Shown here in pieces: positions 8,673-16,256 of a stretch of DNA of 64,000 nt (position 1 is its first letter; each line of letters opens with the position of its first letter). The notes beneath the pieces are model-generated. The model was not told the DNA's origin. It did not search any database and worked only from the letters and a program-made list of their open reading frames with translations. Location: positions 5,770,001-5,834,000 of the forward strand of contig NZ_CP029197.1 in the NCBI RefSeq assembly GCF_008639165.1, written 5' to 3'. Source of the stretch: Streptomyces venezuelae ATCC 10712 (lineage in GTDB: Bacteria; Actinomycetota; Actinomycetes; Streptomycetales; Streptomycetaceae). The position numbers and the translations under genes are program-made.

Positions 8673-9314
8673 ATGGCGGACACCGACGCGACGGCCGGAG
8701 CGGCCCCGGCCCCCGAGGACGGCACGACAGTGATCGGGCTGGGGGTGACCGGGGTCGCCGGGTACGCCCGGCCCGCCCCCCGGGACCCGGCCAGGGAACA
8801 GTCGGCCCGCGCGGGGGTGCTCGGCGTCGGGGACCAGTCCGCGCACTCGCCGGGAGTGGCCGGATTCGGTGAGATCGGCGTGATCGGCAGCGGGTCCCTG
8901 TGCGGTGTGCACGGGCGCGGCGAGACCGGGGTGCGGGGCGAGACGCTCTTCAGTGAGGGCGTCTACGGAGTGGCCAGGGCGACCGGCGCGGGGGTCGTCG
9001 GGGAGAGCAAGGACGGCCCCGGCGTCCTGGCGTCGAGCCGGACCGACGCCGGCCTGCGGGCGCAGTCCGTCACGGACGTGGGCGGGGTCTTCAGCTCGGG
9101 GAACGGCGCGCAGATCGAGCTCACGCCGCTGCTCGCCGACGACCCGGACGTCACCGTCCGGCTGCCCGCGGCGGGCCGCCTCGGCCAGCTCGCCGCCCTG
9201 AGCGACGACGGCTCGACCTGCCGCCTCTACCTGTGCGTCCAGGCCCCCGAGAACGCCCCGGCCCACTGGGCCGAGATCCAACTGGGCCCGCCGGTCGAGG
9301 GCGGCCCCCAGTAG
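8673..9314 (+). CDS. Gly/Val-repeat protein, unknown function
   Basis: A 213-residue protein without a signal peptide. Residues ~18-140 carry irregular short repeats of the type GVxGxG (GVTGVAGY, GVAGFGEIGVIG, GVHGRGETGVRG, GVYGVARATGAGVVG), suggesting a beta-helical or fibre-like shaft. The C-terminal ~60 residues (LLADDPDVTVRLPAAGRLGQ onward, with CRLYLCVQAP) look like a small beta-sandwich cap. The arrangement recalls phage tail-fibre shafts, but no phage genes are nearby. The start ATG has AGGAAAGAGA about 8 bases upstream, and TAGCGT (8619-8624) could be a -10 box. No known domain was recognised, so no function is assigned. Confidence 0.65.
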   Translation: MADTDATAGAAPAPEDGTTVIGLGVTGVAGYARPAPRDPAREQSARAGVLGVGDQSAHSPGVAGFGEIGVIGSGSLCGVHGRGETGVRGETLFSEGVYGVARATGAGVVGESKDGPGVLASSRTDAGLRAQSVTDVGGVFSSGNGAQIELTPLLADDPDVTVRLPAAGRLGQLAALSDDGSTCRLYLCVQAPENAPAHWAEIQLGPPVEGGPQ

Positions 9315-9548
9315 CGGAACCGTAACGACGCCGGGGGCGCGCCCCCGGGGAGCCGTACGGGCGCCGACGCGCCGGGCGCAGCCCCCCAGCAGCCCGGCCC
9401 ACCGCCCGCCCGCGTGGGCGGCGTACCCCCCGGCAGCCCGGCCCACCCCCCGTACACCCCCACCGTCGTGCCCCCCGTCCTGGGACCCGTCGTTCCGCCA
9501 TGCGGAACGGCCGGTCGTCCGGAGGGTGAATCCCGGCACCATGGGGCC

Positions 9549-10784
9549 GTGACCGTCATCGACATCCCCGGCTCCAAGTCCGTCACCGCCCGCGCGCTCT
9601 TCCTCGCCGCCGCGGCCCAGGGCACCACCACCCTCCTGCGGCCGCTCGTCTCCGACGACACCGAGGGCTTCGCCGAGGGGCTCGGTTCGCTCGGCTACGC
9701 CGTCCGCCGCGAGAGCGACGCCTGGCACATCGAGGGCCGCCCCGCGGGCCCCGGCGCGGACACCGCCGACGTCTACTGCCGCGACGGCGCCACCACCGCC
9801 CGGTTCCTGCCCACCCTCGTCGCCGCGGGCCACGGCACCTACCGCTTCGACGCCTCCCCCCAGATGAGGCGCCGCCCCCTCGGCCCGCTCAGCACCGCCC
9901 TGCGCACCCTCGGCGTCGACCTGCGGCACGGCGGGAAGGACGGCCACCACCCCCTCGACGTGCACGCCCACGGCGTGAAGGGCGGCGCGCTCACCCTCGA
10001 CGCCGGGCAGTCCTCCCAGTACCTGACGGCCCTGCTGATGCTGGGCCCGCTCACCGCCGAGGGCCTCGACATCACCGTCACGGACCTGGTCTCGGAGCCG
10101 TACGTGGAGATCACCCTCGCGATGATGCGGTCCTTCGGCGCCGAGGTCACCCAGGAGGGGCGGACCTACCGGGTCGCGCCCACCGGTTACCGCGCCCGGA
10201 CGTACGGCATCGAACCCGACGCCTCCACCGCCAGCTACTTCTTCGCGGCCGCCGCCCTCGAACCCGGCCGCTCCGTCACCGTCCCCGGCCTGGGGACCGG
10301 CGCCCTCCAGGGCGACCTCGGCTTCGTCGACGTGCTGCGCCGCATGGGCGCCGACGTCGAGATCACCGACGCCGGCACCACCGTCCGCTCCACCGGCACC
10401 CTGCGCGGCCTCACGGTCAACATGCGGGACATCTCGGACACCATGCCGACCCTCGCCGCGATCGCCCCCTTCGCCGACGGCCCGGTCCGCATCGAGGACG
10501 TCGCCAACACCCGGGTCAAGGAGTGCGACCGGCTCGACGCCTGCGCCGAGAACCTGCGCCGCCTGGGCATCACCGTCGAGACCGGCCCCGACTGGATCGA
10601 GATCCACCCCGGCACCCCCACCGGACCGGCCGAGATCGCCACCCACGGCGACCACAGGATCGTGATGTCCTTCGCGGTCACCGCCCTGCGCACGCCCGGG
10701 ATCACCTTCGACGACCCGGGCTGTGTGAAGAAGACGTTCCCCGACTTCCACCGGGTCTTCGACGCGTTCGTCCACACCCCGTGA
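9549..10784 (+). CDS. aroA: 3-phosphoshikimate 1-carboxyvinyltransferase (EPSP synthase) paralogue
   Basis: A 411-residue enzyme joining phosphoenolpyruvate and shikimate-3-phosphate in the shikimate pathway. Seen: IPGSKSVTARAL at the N-terminus (PEP/S3P-binding Lys), QMRRRP, SSQYLTALL, the catalytic Asp in ISDTMPTLAA, RVKECDRL, and HGDHRIVMSFAV near the end. The usual NAGT motif is replaced by DGATTARF, putting Ala81 where the glyphosate-critical glycine lies in class I enzymes. The main streptomycete aroA is normally elsewhere, beside rsgA, so this is probably a second copy; that cannot be checked here. The GTG at 9549 begins the conserved N-terminus; the open frame upstream to 9414 is Pro-rich and lacks family similarity. 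No good ribosome site is adjacent. A gap of 34 bp separates it from dxr. Confidence 0.88.
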   Translation: MTVIDIPGSKSVTARALFLAAAAQGTTTLLRPLVSDDTEGFAEGLGSLGYAVRRESDAWHIEGRPAGPGADTADVYCRDGATTARFLPTLVAAGHGTYRFDASPQMRRRPLGPLSTALRTLGVDLRHGGKDGHHPLDVHAHGVKGGALTLDAGQSSQYLTALLMLGPLTAEGLDITVTDLVSEPYVEITLAMMRSFGAEVTQEGRTYRVAPTGYRARTYGIEPDASTASYFFAAAALEPGRSVTVPGLGTGALQGDLGFVDVLRRMGADVEITDAGTTVRSTGTLRGLTVNMRDISDTMPTLAAIAPFADGPVRIEDVANTRVKECDRLDACAENLRRLGITVETGPDWIEIHPGTPTGPAEIATHGDHRIVMSFAVTALRTPGITFDDPGCVKKTFPDFHRVFDAFVHTP

Positions 10785-10818
10785 AGACCCCACGGCGTTT
10801 CGGGCAAGAATGGGGGGC

Positions 10819-12078
10819 ATGAGCGACCGCCCCTCTCCTCTCGCCGACCCGCGCAGCGTCTTCTCCCCCGTGGATGGAGACGCAGGACGCCGGGACATCG
10901 TCGTCCTCGGCTCGACCGGGTCCATCGGAACCCAGGCCATCGACCTGGTGCTGCGCAATCCCGACCGCTTCCGCGTCACCGCCCTGGCCGCCTCGGGCGG
11001 CCGGGTCGCGCTGCTCGCCGAGCAGGCGCACCGGCTGAAGGTCGCCGCGGTCGCCGTGGCCCGCGAGGAGGTGCTTCCCGAGCTGCGGGAGGCGCTGAAG
11101 GCGCTGTACGGCTCCGAGCCGCTGCCCGAGCTCCTGGCGGGCCCCGACGCCGCCACCCAGCTCGCCGCCTCGCCGTGCCACACGGTGCTCAACGGCATCA
11201 CCGGCTCCATCGGCCTCGCGCCGACCCTGGCCGCCCTCGAAGCGGGCCGCACGCTCGCCCTCGCCAACAAGGAGTCGCTGATCGTCGGCGGCCCGCTGGT
11301 GAAGGCGCTCGCCAAGCCCGGCCAGATCATCCCGGTCGACTCCGAGCACGCCGCCCTCTTCCAGGCGCTCGCCGCCGGCACCCGCGCCGACGTCCGCAAG
11401 CTGGTCGTCACCGCCTCCGGCGGCCCCTTCCGCGGCCGTACGCGCGAGGAGCTCGCCCATGTCACCCGCGAGGACGCGCTCGCCCACCCGACCTGGGCGA
11501 TGGGCCCGGTGATCACGGTGAACAGCGCCACCCTGGTCAACAAGGGCCTGGAGGTCATCGAGGCGCACCTGCTCTACGACATCCCCTTCGACCGCATCGA
11601 GGTCGTCGTCCACCCGCAGTCGTACGTCCACTCGATGGTGGAGTTCACGGACGGCTCCACGCTCGCCCAGGCCACCCCGCCGGACATGCGCGGCCCGATC
11701 GCCATCGGCATCGGCTGGCCCGAGCGGGTCCCGGACGCGGCCCCCGCCTTCGACTGGACCAAGGCCTCCACCTGGGAGTTCTTCCCGCTCGACACCGAGG
11801 CGTTCCCGTCGGTCGGGCTCGCCCGGCACGTCGGCGGCCTCGGCGGCACCGCCCCCGCCGTCTTCAACGCGGCGAACGAGGAGTGCGTCGAGGCGTTTCT
11901 CGCCGGAAGGCTGCCCTTCAACGGAATCATGGATACGGTCACAGCGGTCGTCGCGGAGCACGGCGTTCCCGCCTCGGGAACCTCACTCACCGTGCCGGAC
12001 GTCCTCGAAGCGGAGACCTGGGCGCGCGCCCGGGCCCGTGAGCTCGCAGCGAAGGCAACAGCGGAGGCCCGCGCATGA
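10819..12078 (+). CDS. dxr: 1-deoxy-D-xylulose 5-phosphate reductoisomerase
   Basis: A 419-residue NADPH- and divalent-metal-dependent enzyme converting DXP to 2-C-methyl-D-erythritol 4-phosphate, the second step of the MEP isoprenoid pathway. Seen: the NADPH Rossmann motif LGSTGSIGTQAIDLV, ANKESLIVGG, the metal-binding DSEHAALFQ, TASGGPFRG, and HPTWAMGPVITVNSATLVNKG. ATG 10819 is preferred over ATG 10810 because AAGAAT (10806-10811) may be a -10 box that would give a leaderless transcript starting at 10818-10819; no ribosome site is visible. It overlaps the M50 protease gene by ATGA, so the two are translationally coupled. With ispG two genes on, this is a partial MEP-pathway cluster. Confidence 0.95.
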   Translation: MSDRPSPLADPRSVFSPVDGDAGRRDIVVLGSTGSIGTQAIDLVLRNPDRFRVTALAASGGRVALLAEQAHRLKVAAVAVAREEVLPELREALKALYGSEPLPELLAGPDAATQLAASPCHTVLNGITGSIGLAPTLAALEAGRTLALANKESLIVGGPLVKALAKPGQIIPVDSEHAALFQALAAGTRADVRKLVVTASGGPFRGRTREELAHVTREDALAHPTWAMGPVITVNSATLVNKGLEVIEAHLLYDIPFDRIEVVVHPQSYVHSMVEFTDGSTLAQATPPDMRGPIAIGIGWPERVPDAAPAFDWTKASTWEFFPLDTEAFPSVGLARHVGGLGGTAPAVFNAANEECVEAFLAGRLPFNGIMDTVTAVVAEHGVPASGTSLTVPDVLEAETWARARARELAAKATAEARA

Positions 12079-13382
12079 CCGAATTGCTCCTGTACGCCCT
12101 GGGCATCGTGCTGTTCGCGCTCGGGCTGCTCGTCTCCATCGCCTGGCACGAGCTCGGCCACCTCTCCACGGCCAAGCTCTTCGGCATCCGCGTGCCCCAG
12201 TACATGGTCGGCTTCGGCCCCACGATCTGGTCGAGGAAGCGCGGCGAGACCGAGTACGGCATCAAGGCCATCCCGGCCGGCGGCTACATCCGCATGATCG
12301 GCATGTTCCCGCCGGGCGAGGACGGCAAGATCGAGGCCCGCTCGACCTCGCCGTGGCGCTCGATGATCGAGGACGCCCGGGAGGCCTCGTACGAGGAGCT
12401 CAAGCCCGGCGACGAGACCCGGCTCTTCTACACGCGCAAGCCGTGGAAGCGCGTGATCGTGATGTTCGCCGGACCGTTCATGAACCTGGTCCTGGCCGTC
12501 GTGCTGTTCTTCGGCTCGATGATGACCCTGGGCATCGAGGGCCAGACGACACAGGTCGCGGGCGTCCAGAAGTGCGTGATCGAGCAGGACGAGAAGCGCG
12601 ACAAGTGCGCGGCCGGCGACCCGGTCTCCCCGGCGTTCAAGGCGGGCCTGAAGGACGGCGACAGGATCGTCGCCTTCAACGGCACGCCCGTGAACGACTG
12701 GGACACCCTCTCCGACCGCATCCGCGACACCATCGGCCCCGCGACGGTCACCGTCGAGCGCGCCGGACAGCGCATCGACCTGCACCCCACCCTCGTCCCC
12801 AACAAGGTGCTGGCGAAGGACGAGGACGGCAAGGTCGTCCAGCCGGCGAAGTACGTCGCCGCCGGCTACCTCGGCTTCGCCTCCAAGACCGAGGTCGCGC
12901 CCCTCACCTTCGGTGAGACCACCGACCGGATGGGCGACCTCCTGGAGAACGGCGTCCACTCGGTCATCGCCCTCCCGGGCAAGATCCCCGGACTCTGGGA
13001 CGCCACCTTCGGCGACGGGGAGCGCGCGGACGACTCGCCGGTCGGCGTCGTCGGCGCCGCCCGCATCACCGGTGAACTGATGAACGTCGAGGCTCCGCCG
13101 ACGACGATCCTCGTGATGTTCATGAACCTGCTCGTCGGGTTCAACGTCTCGCTGTTCCTGTTCAACATGCTCCCGCTGCTGCCGCTCGACGGCGGTCACA
13201 TCGCGGGCGCCCTGTGGGAGTCCGTCCGCCGTCACACGGCCCGGATCTTCAAGCGCCCCGACCCGGGCCCCTTCGACGTGGCGAAGCTGATGCCCGCCGC
13301 GTACGTGGTGGCCGGCGTGTTCGTCTGCTTCACCCTGCTCGTCCTCGCCGCCGACCTCGTCAACCCGGTGCGGATCACGTAG
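12075..13382 (+). CDS. M50 (site-2 protease family) intramembrane zinc metalloprotease
   Basis: A 435-residue membrane protease of the RseP/Rip1 type, which cleaves membrane-embedded substrates such as anti-sigma factors. The first membrane helix carries the zinc motif HELGH (His25, Glu26, His29). A PDZ domain (about residues 180-250, including PAFKAGLKDGDRIVAFNG) follows, and the last zinc ligand lies in the LLPLDGGHIAG motif near residue 375. About four hydrophobic helices are visible. It is coupled to dxr by a 4-bp overlap and is followed by a strong hairpin. The placement between dxr and ispG is conserved in actinobacteria; its substrate in this strain is unknown. Confidence 0.92.
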   Translation: MTELLLYALGIVLFALGLLVSIAWHELGHLSTAKLFGIRVPQYMVGFGPTIWSRKRGETEYGIKAIPAGGYIRMIGMFPPGEDGKIEARSTSPWRSMIEDAREASYEELKPGDETRLFYTRKPWKRVIVMFAGPFMNLVLAVVLFFGSMMTLGIEGQTTQVAGVQKCVIEQDEKRDKCAAGDPVSPAFKAGLKDGDRIVAFNGTPVNDWDTLSDRIRDTIGPATVTVERAGQRIDLHPTLVPNKVLAKDEDGKVVQPAKYVAAGYLGFASKTEVAPLTFGETTDRMGDLLENGVHSVIALPGKIPGLWDATFGDGERADDSPVGVVGAARITGELMNVEAPPTTILVMFMNLLVGFNVSLFLFNMLPLLPLDGGHIAGALWESVRRHTARIFKRPDPGPFDVAKLMPAAYVVAGVFVCFTLLVLAADLVNPVRIT

Positions 13383-13388
13383 CCCGCG

Positions 13389-13420
13389 GGGAGGCCGGAC
13401 CTGGTGGTGTCCGGCCTCCC
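13389..13420 (+). terminator. terminator after the M50 protease gene
   Basis: A perfect 12-bp stem (13389-13400 with 13409-13420, loop of 8) begins 7 bp after the stop codon. Confidence 0.75.
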
Positions 13421-13463
13421 GCCCCCGGGGCGGTAACCTCGGAACCCTGAGCCCGCCGACGCA

Positions 13464-13477
13464 CAACCTTGAGGTTG
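13464..13477 (+). promoter_or_regulatory. dyad overlapping the ispG ribosome-binding region
   Basis: CAACCTTGAGGTTG is a perfect inverted repeat just upstream of ispG. Its right arm contains the GAGG that is the best ribosome-site candidate (11 bases before ATG 13486). As DNA it could be an operator; as RNA a short hairpin could mask the ribosome site. A TAACCT at 13434-13439 may be the -10 box. Confidence 0.3.
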
Positions 13478-13485
13478 CACAAAAG

Positions 13486-14643
13486 ATGACCGCGATTTCT
13501 CTCGGTATCCCGACCGTTCCGACCCGGCTCGCCGAGCGGCGCAAGAGCCGCCAGATCCAGGTCGGCAGCGTGGCCGTCGGCGGTGACGCACCCGTCTCCG
13601 TGCAGTCGATGACGACCACCCGCACGTCCGACATCGGCGCCACGCTCCAGCAGATCGCCGAGCTGACGGCCTCCGGCTGCCAGATCGTGCGCGTGGCCTG
13701 CCCCACCCAGGACGACGCCGACGCCCTCGCGGTCATCGCGAAGAAGTCGCAGATCCCGGTGATCGCCGACATCCACTTCCAGCCGAAGTACGTCTTCGCG
13801 GCGATCGACGCCGGCTGCGCGGCGGTCCGCGTCAACCCCGGCAACATCAAGCAGTTCGACGACAAGGTCAAGGAGATCGCCAAGGCGGCCTCCGACGCCC
13901 GCACCCCGATCCGCATCGGCGTCAACGCCGGTTCGCTCGACGCGCGGCTCCTGAAGAAGTACGGCAGGGCCACCCCCGAGGCGCTCGTCGAGTCCGCCCT
14001 GTGGGAGGCGTCCCTCTTCGAGGAGCACGGCTTCCGCGACATCAAGATCTCGGTCAAGCACAACGACCCGGTCATCATGGTCGAGGCCTACCGCCAGCTC
14101 GCCGCCCAGTGCGACTACCCGCTGCACCTCGGCGTCACCGAGGCGGGCCCCGCCTTCCAGGGCACCATCAAGTCGGCGGTCGCCTTCGGCGCGCTGCTGT
14201 CCCAGGGCATCGGCGACACCATCCGCGTCTCGCTCTCGGCGCCGCCGGCCGAGGAGATCAAGGTCGGCATGCAGATCCTGGAGTCGCTGAACCTGCGCCA
14301 GCGCCGCCTGGAGATCGTCTCCTGCCCGTCCTGCGGCCGCGCCCAGGTCGACGTCTACAAGCTCGCGGAGGAGGTCACCGCCGGCCTCGACGGCATGACC
14401 GTCCCGCTGCGCGTGGCCGTCATGGGCTGCGTCGTCAACGGCCCGGGCGAGGCCCGCGAGGCCGACCTCGGCGTCGCCTCCGGCAACGGCAAGGGCCAGA
14501 TCTTCGTCAAGGGCGAGGTCATCAAGACCGTCCCCGAGTCGAAGATCGTCGAGACCCTCATCGAAGAGGCTCTGAAGATCGCCGAGCAGATGGAGAAGGA
14601 CGGCGTCGCCAGCGGCGAACCGTCGGTCGCCGTCGCGGGCTGA
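13486..14643 (+). CDS. ispG: 4-hydroxy-3-methylbut-2-enyl diphosphate synthase (GcpE)
   Basis: A 385-residue iron-sulphur enzyme of the MEP pathway that reduces methylerythritol cyclodiphosphate to HMBDP. The TIM-barrel part opens with SVAVGGDAPVSVQSMTTT, and the C-terminal part carries the [4Fe-4S] ligands CPSCG and MGCVVNGPGEA, all intact. Length is normal for the bacterial two-domain form. It is separated from the M50 gene by a terminator, so it appears to have its own promoter despite the conserved order dxr-M50-ispG. The ATG at 13486 matches the family start. Confidence 0.96.
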   Translation: MTAISLGIPTVPTRLAERRKSRQIQVGSVAVGGDAPVSVQSMTTTRTSDIGATLQQIAELTASGCQIVRVACPTQDDADALAVIAKKSQIPVIADIHFQPKYVFAAIDAGCAAVRVNPGNIKQFDDKVKEIAKAASDARTPIRIGVNAGSLDARLLKKYGRATPEALVESALWEASLFEEHGFRDIKISVKHNDPVIMVEAYRQLAAQCDYPLHLGVTEAGPAFQGTIKSAVAFGALLSQGIGDTIRVSLSAPPAEEIKVGMQILESLNLRQRRLEIVSCPSCGRAQVDVYKLAEEVTAGLDGMTVPLRVAVMGCVVNGPGEAREADLGVASGNGKGQIFVKGEVIKTVPESKIVETLIEEALKIAEQMEKDGVASGEPSVAVAG

Positions 14644-14655
14644 GAATGTCCCGAT

Positions 14656-14685
14656 GCCCCCTTCTCCCCCCGGGGAGGAGGGGGC
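14656..14685 (+). terminator. terminator after ispG
   Basis: Arms 14656-14669 and 14672-14685 form a 14-bp stem with one mismatch, starting 12 bp after the ispG stop codon. Confidence 0.6.
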
Positions 14686-14766
14686 TCCGTGTGCGCGGAG
14701 GGCCCCGCCGGAGGCGGGAAGGGTAAAGTGCGGAGACCACCTAGAACCGTCCGGTGAGGCCCCCTC

Positions 14767-15612
14767 GTGTTGACACAACCCGCCACCCGGGTCCTCGAAC
14801 CCGCCGATCTCGGCGCCGCACTCGCCGTCCTGGAGAGCGCCCCCGTCGAGAACGCCTTCGTGACCGCCCGCGTCCAGGTCGCCGGACTCGACCCCTGGCG
14901 GCTCGGCGGCGAGATGTGGGGCTGGTACAGCGAGGGCCGGCTCCGCTCCCTCTGCTACTCGGGCGCCAATCTCGTCCCCCTCTGCGCCACCCCCGAGGCC
15001 GTCCGCGCCTTCGCCGACCGGGCCCGCAGGACCGGCCGCCGCTGCTCCTCGATCGTCGGCCCCGCGGAGCCCACCACCGAACTGTGGCGGCTCCTCGAAC
15101 CCAGCTGGGGACCCGCCAGGGACGTCCGCGCCCACCAGCCGCTGATGGTCGCCGAGGCGCCCTCCAGCACCGTCGCACCCGACCCGCTGGTCCGTCGCGT
15201 CCGCAAGGACGAGATGGAGGTGATCATGCCCGCCTGCGTGGCCATGTTCACCGAGGAGGTCGGCATCTCCCCGCTCGCCAACGACGGCGGCCTGCTCTAC
15301 CAGGCCCGGGTCGCCGAGCTCGTCGGCTCCGGCCGCTCCTTCGCCCGCATCGAGGACGGCAAGGTGATCTTCAAGGCCGAGATCGGCGCCGCCACCCGCC
15401 AGGCCTGCCAGATCCAGGGCGTCTGGGTCGCGCCCGAACACCGCGGCAAGGGCCTCTCCGAGTCCGGCATGGCCGCCGTCCTCCAGTACGCCCTGGCGGA
15501 CGTCGCCCCCGTCGTCAGCCTGTACGTGAACGACTACAACACCCCCGCGCGGGCCTCGTACCGCCGCGTCGGCTTCCAGGAGACCGGCGCCTTCATGAGC
15601 GTGCTGTTCTGA
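14767..15612 (+). CDS. GNAT acetyltransferase with DUF4081-type N-terminal domain
   Basis: A 281-residue cytoplasmic protein. The first ~110 residues (VLEPADLGAALAVLESAPVE onward) match the DUF4081 region found fused to acetyltransferases in actinobacteria. The second half is a GNAT fold with the acetyl-CoA loop in VWVAPEHRGKGLSESGMAAV and the closing motif YVNDYNTPARASYRRVGF. It probably acetylates an amine, but the acceptor is unknown. The GTG at 14767 is taken as start because the conserved DUF4081 sequence begins soon after it; no strong ribosome site is visible. TAAAGT (14724-14729) may be a -10 box. The gene follows ispG and precedes a second GNAT gene, a common streptomycete order. Confidence 0.85.
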   Translation: MLTQPATRVLEPADLGAALAVLESAPVENAFVTARVQVAGLDPWRLGGEMWGWYSEGRLRSLCYSGANLVPLCATPEAVRAFADRARRTGRRCSSIVGPAEPTTELWRLLEPSWGPARDVRAHQPLMVAEAPSSTVAPDPLVRRVRKDEMEVIMPACVAMFTEEVGISPLANDGGLLYQARVAELVGSGRSFARIEDGKVIFKAEIGAATRQACQIQGVWVAPEHRGKGLSESGMAAVLQYALADVAPVVSLYVNDYNTPARASYRRVGFQETGAFMSVLF

Positions 15613-15628
15613 CGCCCCGGCCAACTTG

Positions 15629-15634
15629 TAGGGT
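15629..15634 (+). promoter_or_regulatory. candidate -10 box for a leaderless GNAT transcript
   Basis: TAGGGT ends 7 bp before the ATG at 15642, placing the start of transcription at the start codon. A weak -35 (TTCTGA, 15607-15612) overlaps the stop of the preceding gene. No ribosome site is visible. Confidence 0.4.
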
Positions 15635-15641
15635 GCGCCGC

Positions 15642-16187
15642 ATGGATGACGCGGAAGTCATGATCGGGCCGGTCAACCTCGCCGCCCGGGTCGACGAGGC
15701 ACTCGCCGTGCAGGCGGTCGCCTTCGGCCTGGACGAGGACGAGATCGCCGTACGCCGCCACATCGTGCTGCGCCACCTGATGAGCCCCGGCGCCCGCGCC
15801 TACGGGGCCACCACCGGCGACGGCCGGCTCGTCGGCTTCGTGTACGGGATGCCCAACGACCGCTCCCACTGGTGGTCCACCGTCGTCGAGACGTACCTGC
15901 GCGCCACCGGCACCGCCGACTGGCTCGACGACTCCTTCGTCATCACCGAACTCCACGTCCACCCCGCCCACCAGGGCCGGGGCGTGGGCCGCGAGCTCAT
16001 CACCACCATCACCGACACCGCCGAAGAGCCGCGCTCCATCCTCTCCGCCATCGACACCGAGAGCCCGGCCCGCGGCCTCTACCGCTCCCTCGGCTACGAG
16101 GACCTCGCCCGCCAGGTGCACTTCCCGAGCGCCGCCCGCCCGTACGCGGTGATGGGCGCCCCGCTGCCGCTCAAGCGCCGGAACTGA
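15642..16187 (+). CDS. GNAT family N-acetyltransferase
   Basis: A 181-residue single-domain GNAT protein. The acetyl-CoA pyrophosphate loop is clear in ELHVHPAHQGRGVGRELI, followed by the beta-5/helix-4 region with IDTESPARGLYRSLGYEDL. The acceptor is unknown. ATG 15642 sits exactly where a leaderless message from the TAGGGT box would begin; longer forms in the same frame overlap the previous gene in a shadow frame and have no domain. It lies between another GNAT gene and proS, and may be transcribed separately from both. Confidence 0.85.
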   Translation: MDDAEVMIGPVNLAARVDEALAVQAVAFGLDEDEIAVRRHIVLRHLMSPGARAYGATTGDGRLVGFVYGMPNDRSHWWSTVVETYLRATGTADWLDDSFVITELHVHPAHQGRGVGRELITTITDTAEEPRSILSAIDTESPARGLYRSLGYEDLARQVHFPSAARPYAVMGAPLPLKRRN

Positions 16188-16188
16188 T

Positions 16189-16218
16189 TTCTCCGACCCG
16201 GGGAGGCCCGGCTAATCT
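16189..16218 (+). promoter_or_regulatory. candidate proS promoter
   Basis: TAATCT (16213-16218) is a good -10 match, with TTCTCC (16189-16194) 18 bp upstream. Transcription would begin near 16225, giving a leader of about 32 bases that contains the ribosome site GGAG before ATG 16257. Confidence 0.4.
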
Positions 16219-16256
16219 CGGGGCCATCATCCTTACCCGGCAGGAGTACGAGAACC

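Noticed and set aside
6384..11558. A 1724-codon open frame on the minus strand
   Set aside because: It is the antisense of the acyl-CoA dehydrogenase, aroA and dxr genes. High GC suppresses stop codons in that frame; the translation is low-complexity Gly/Arg/Asp-rich without any domain.
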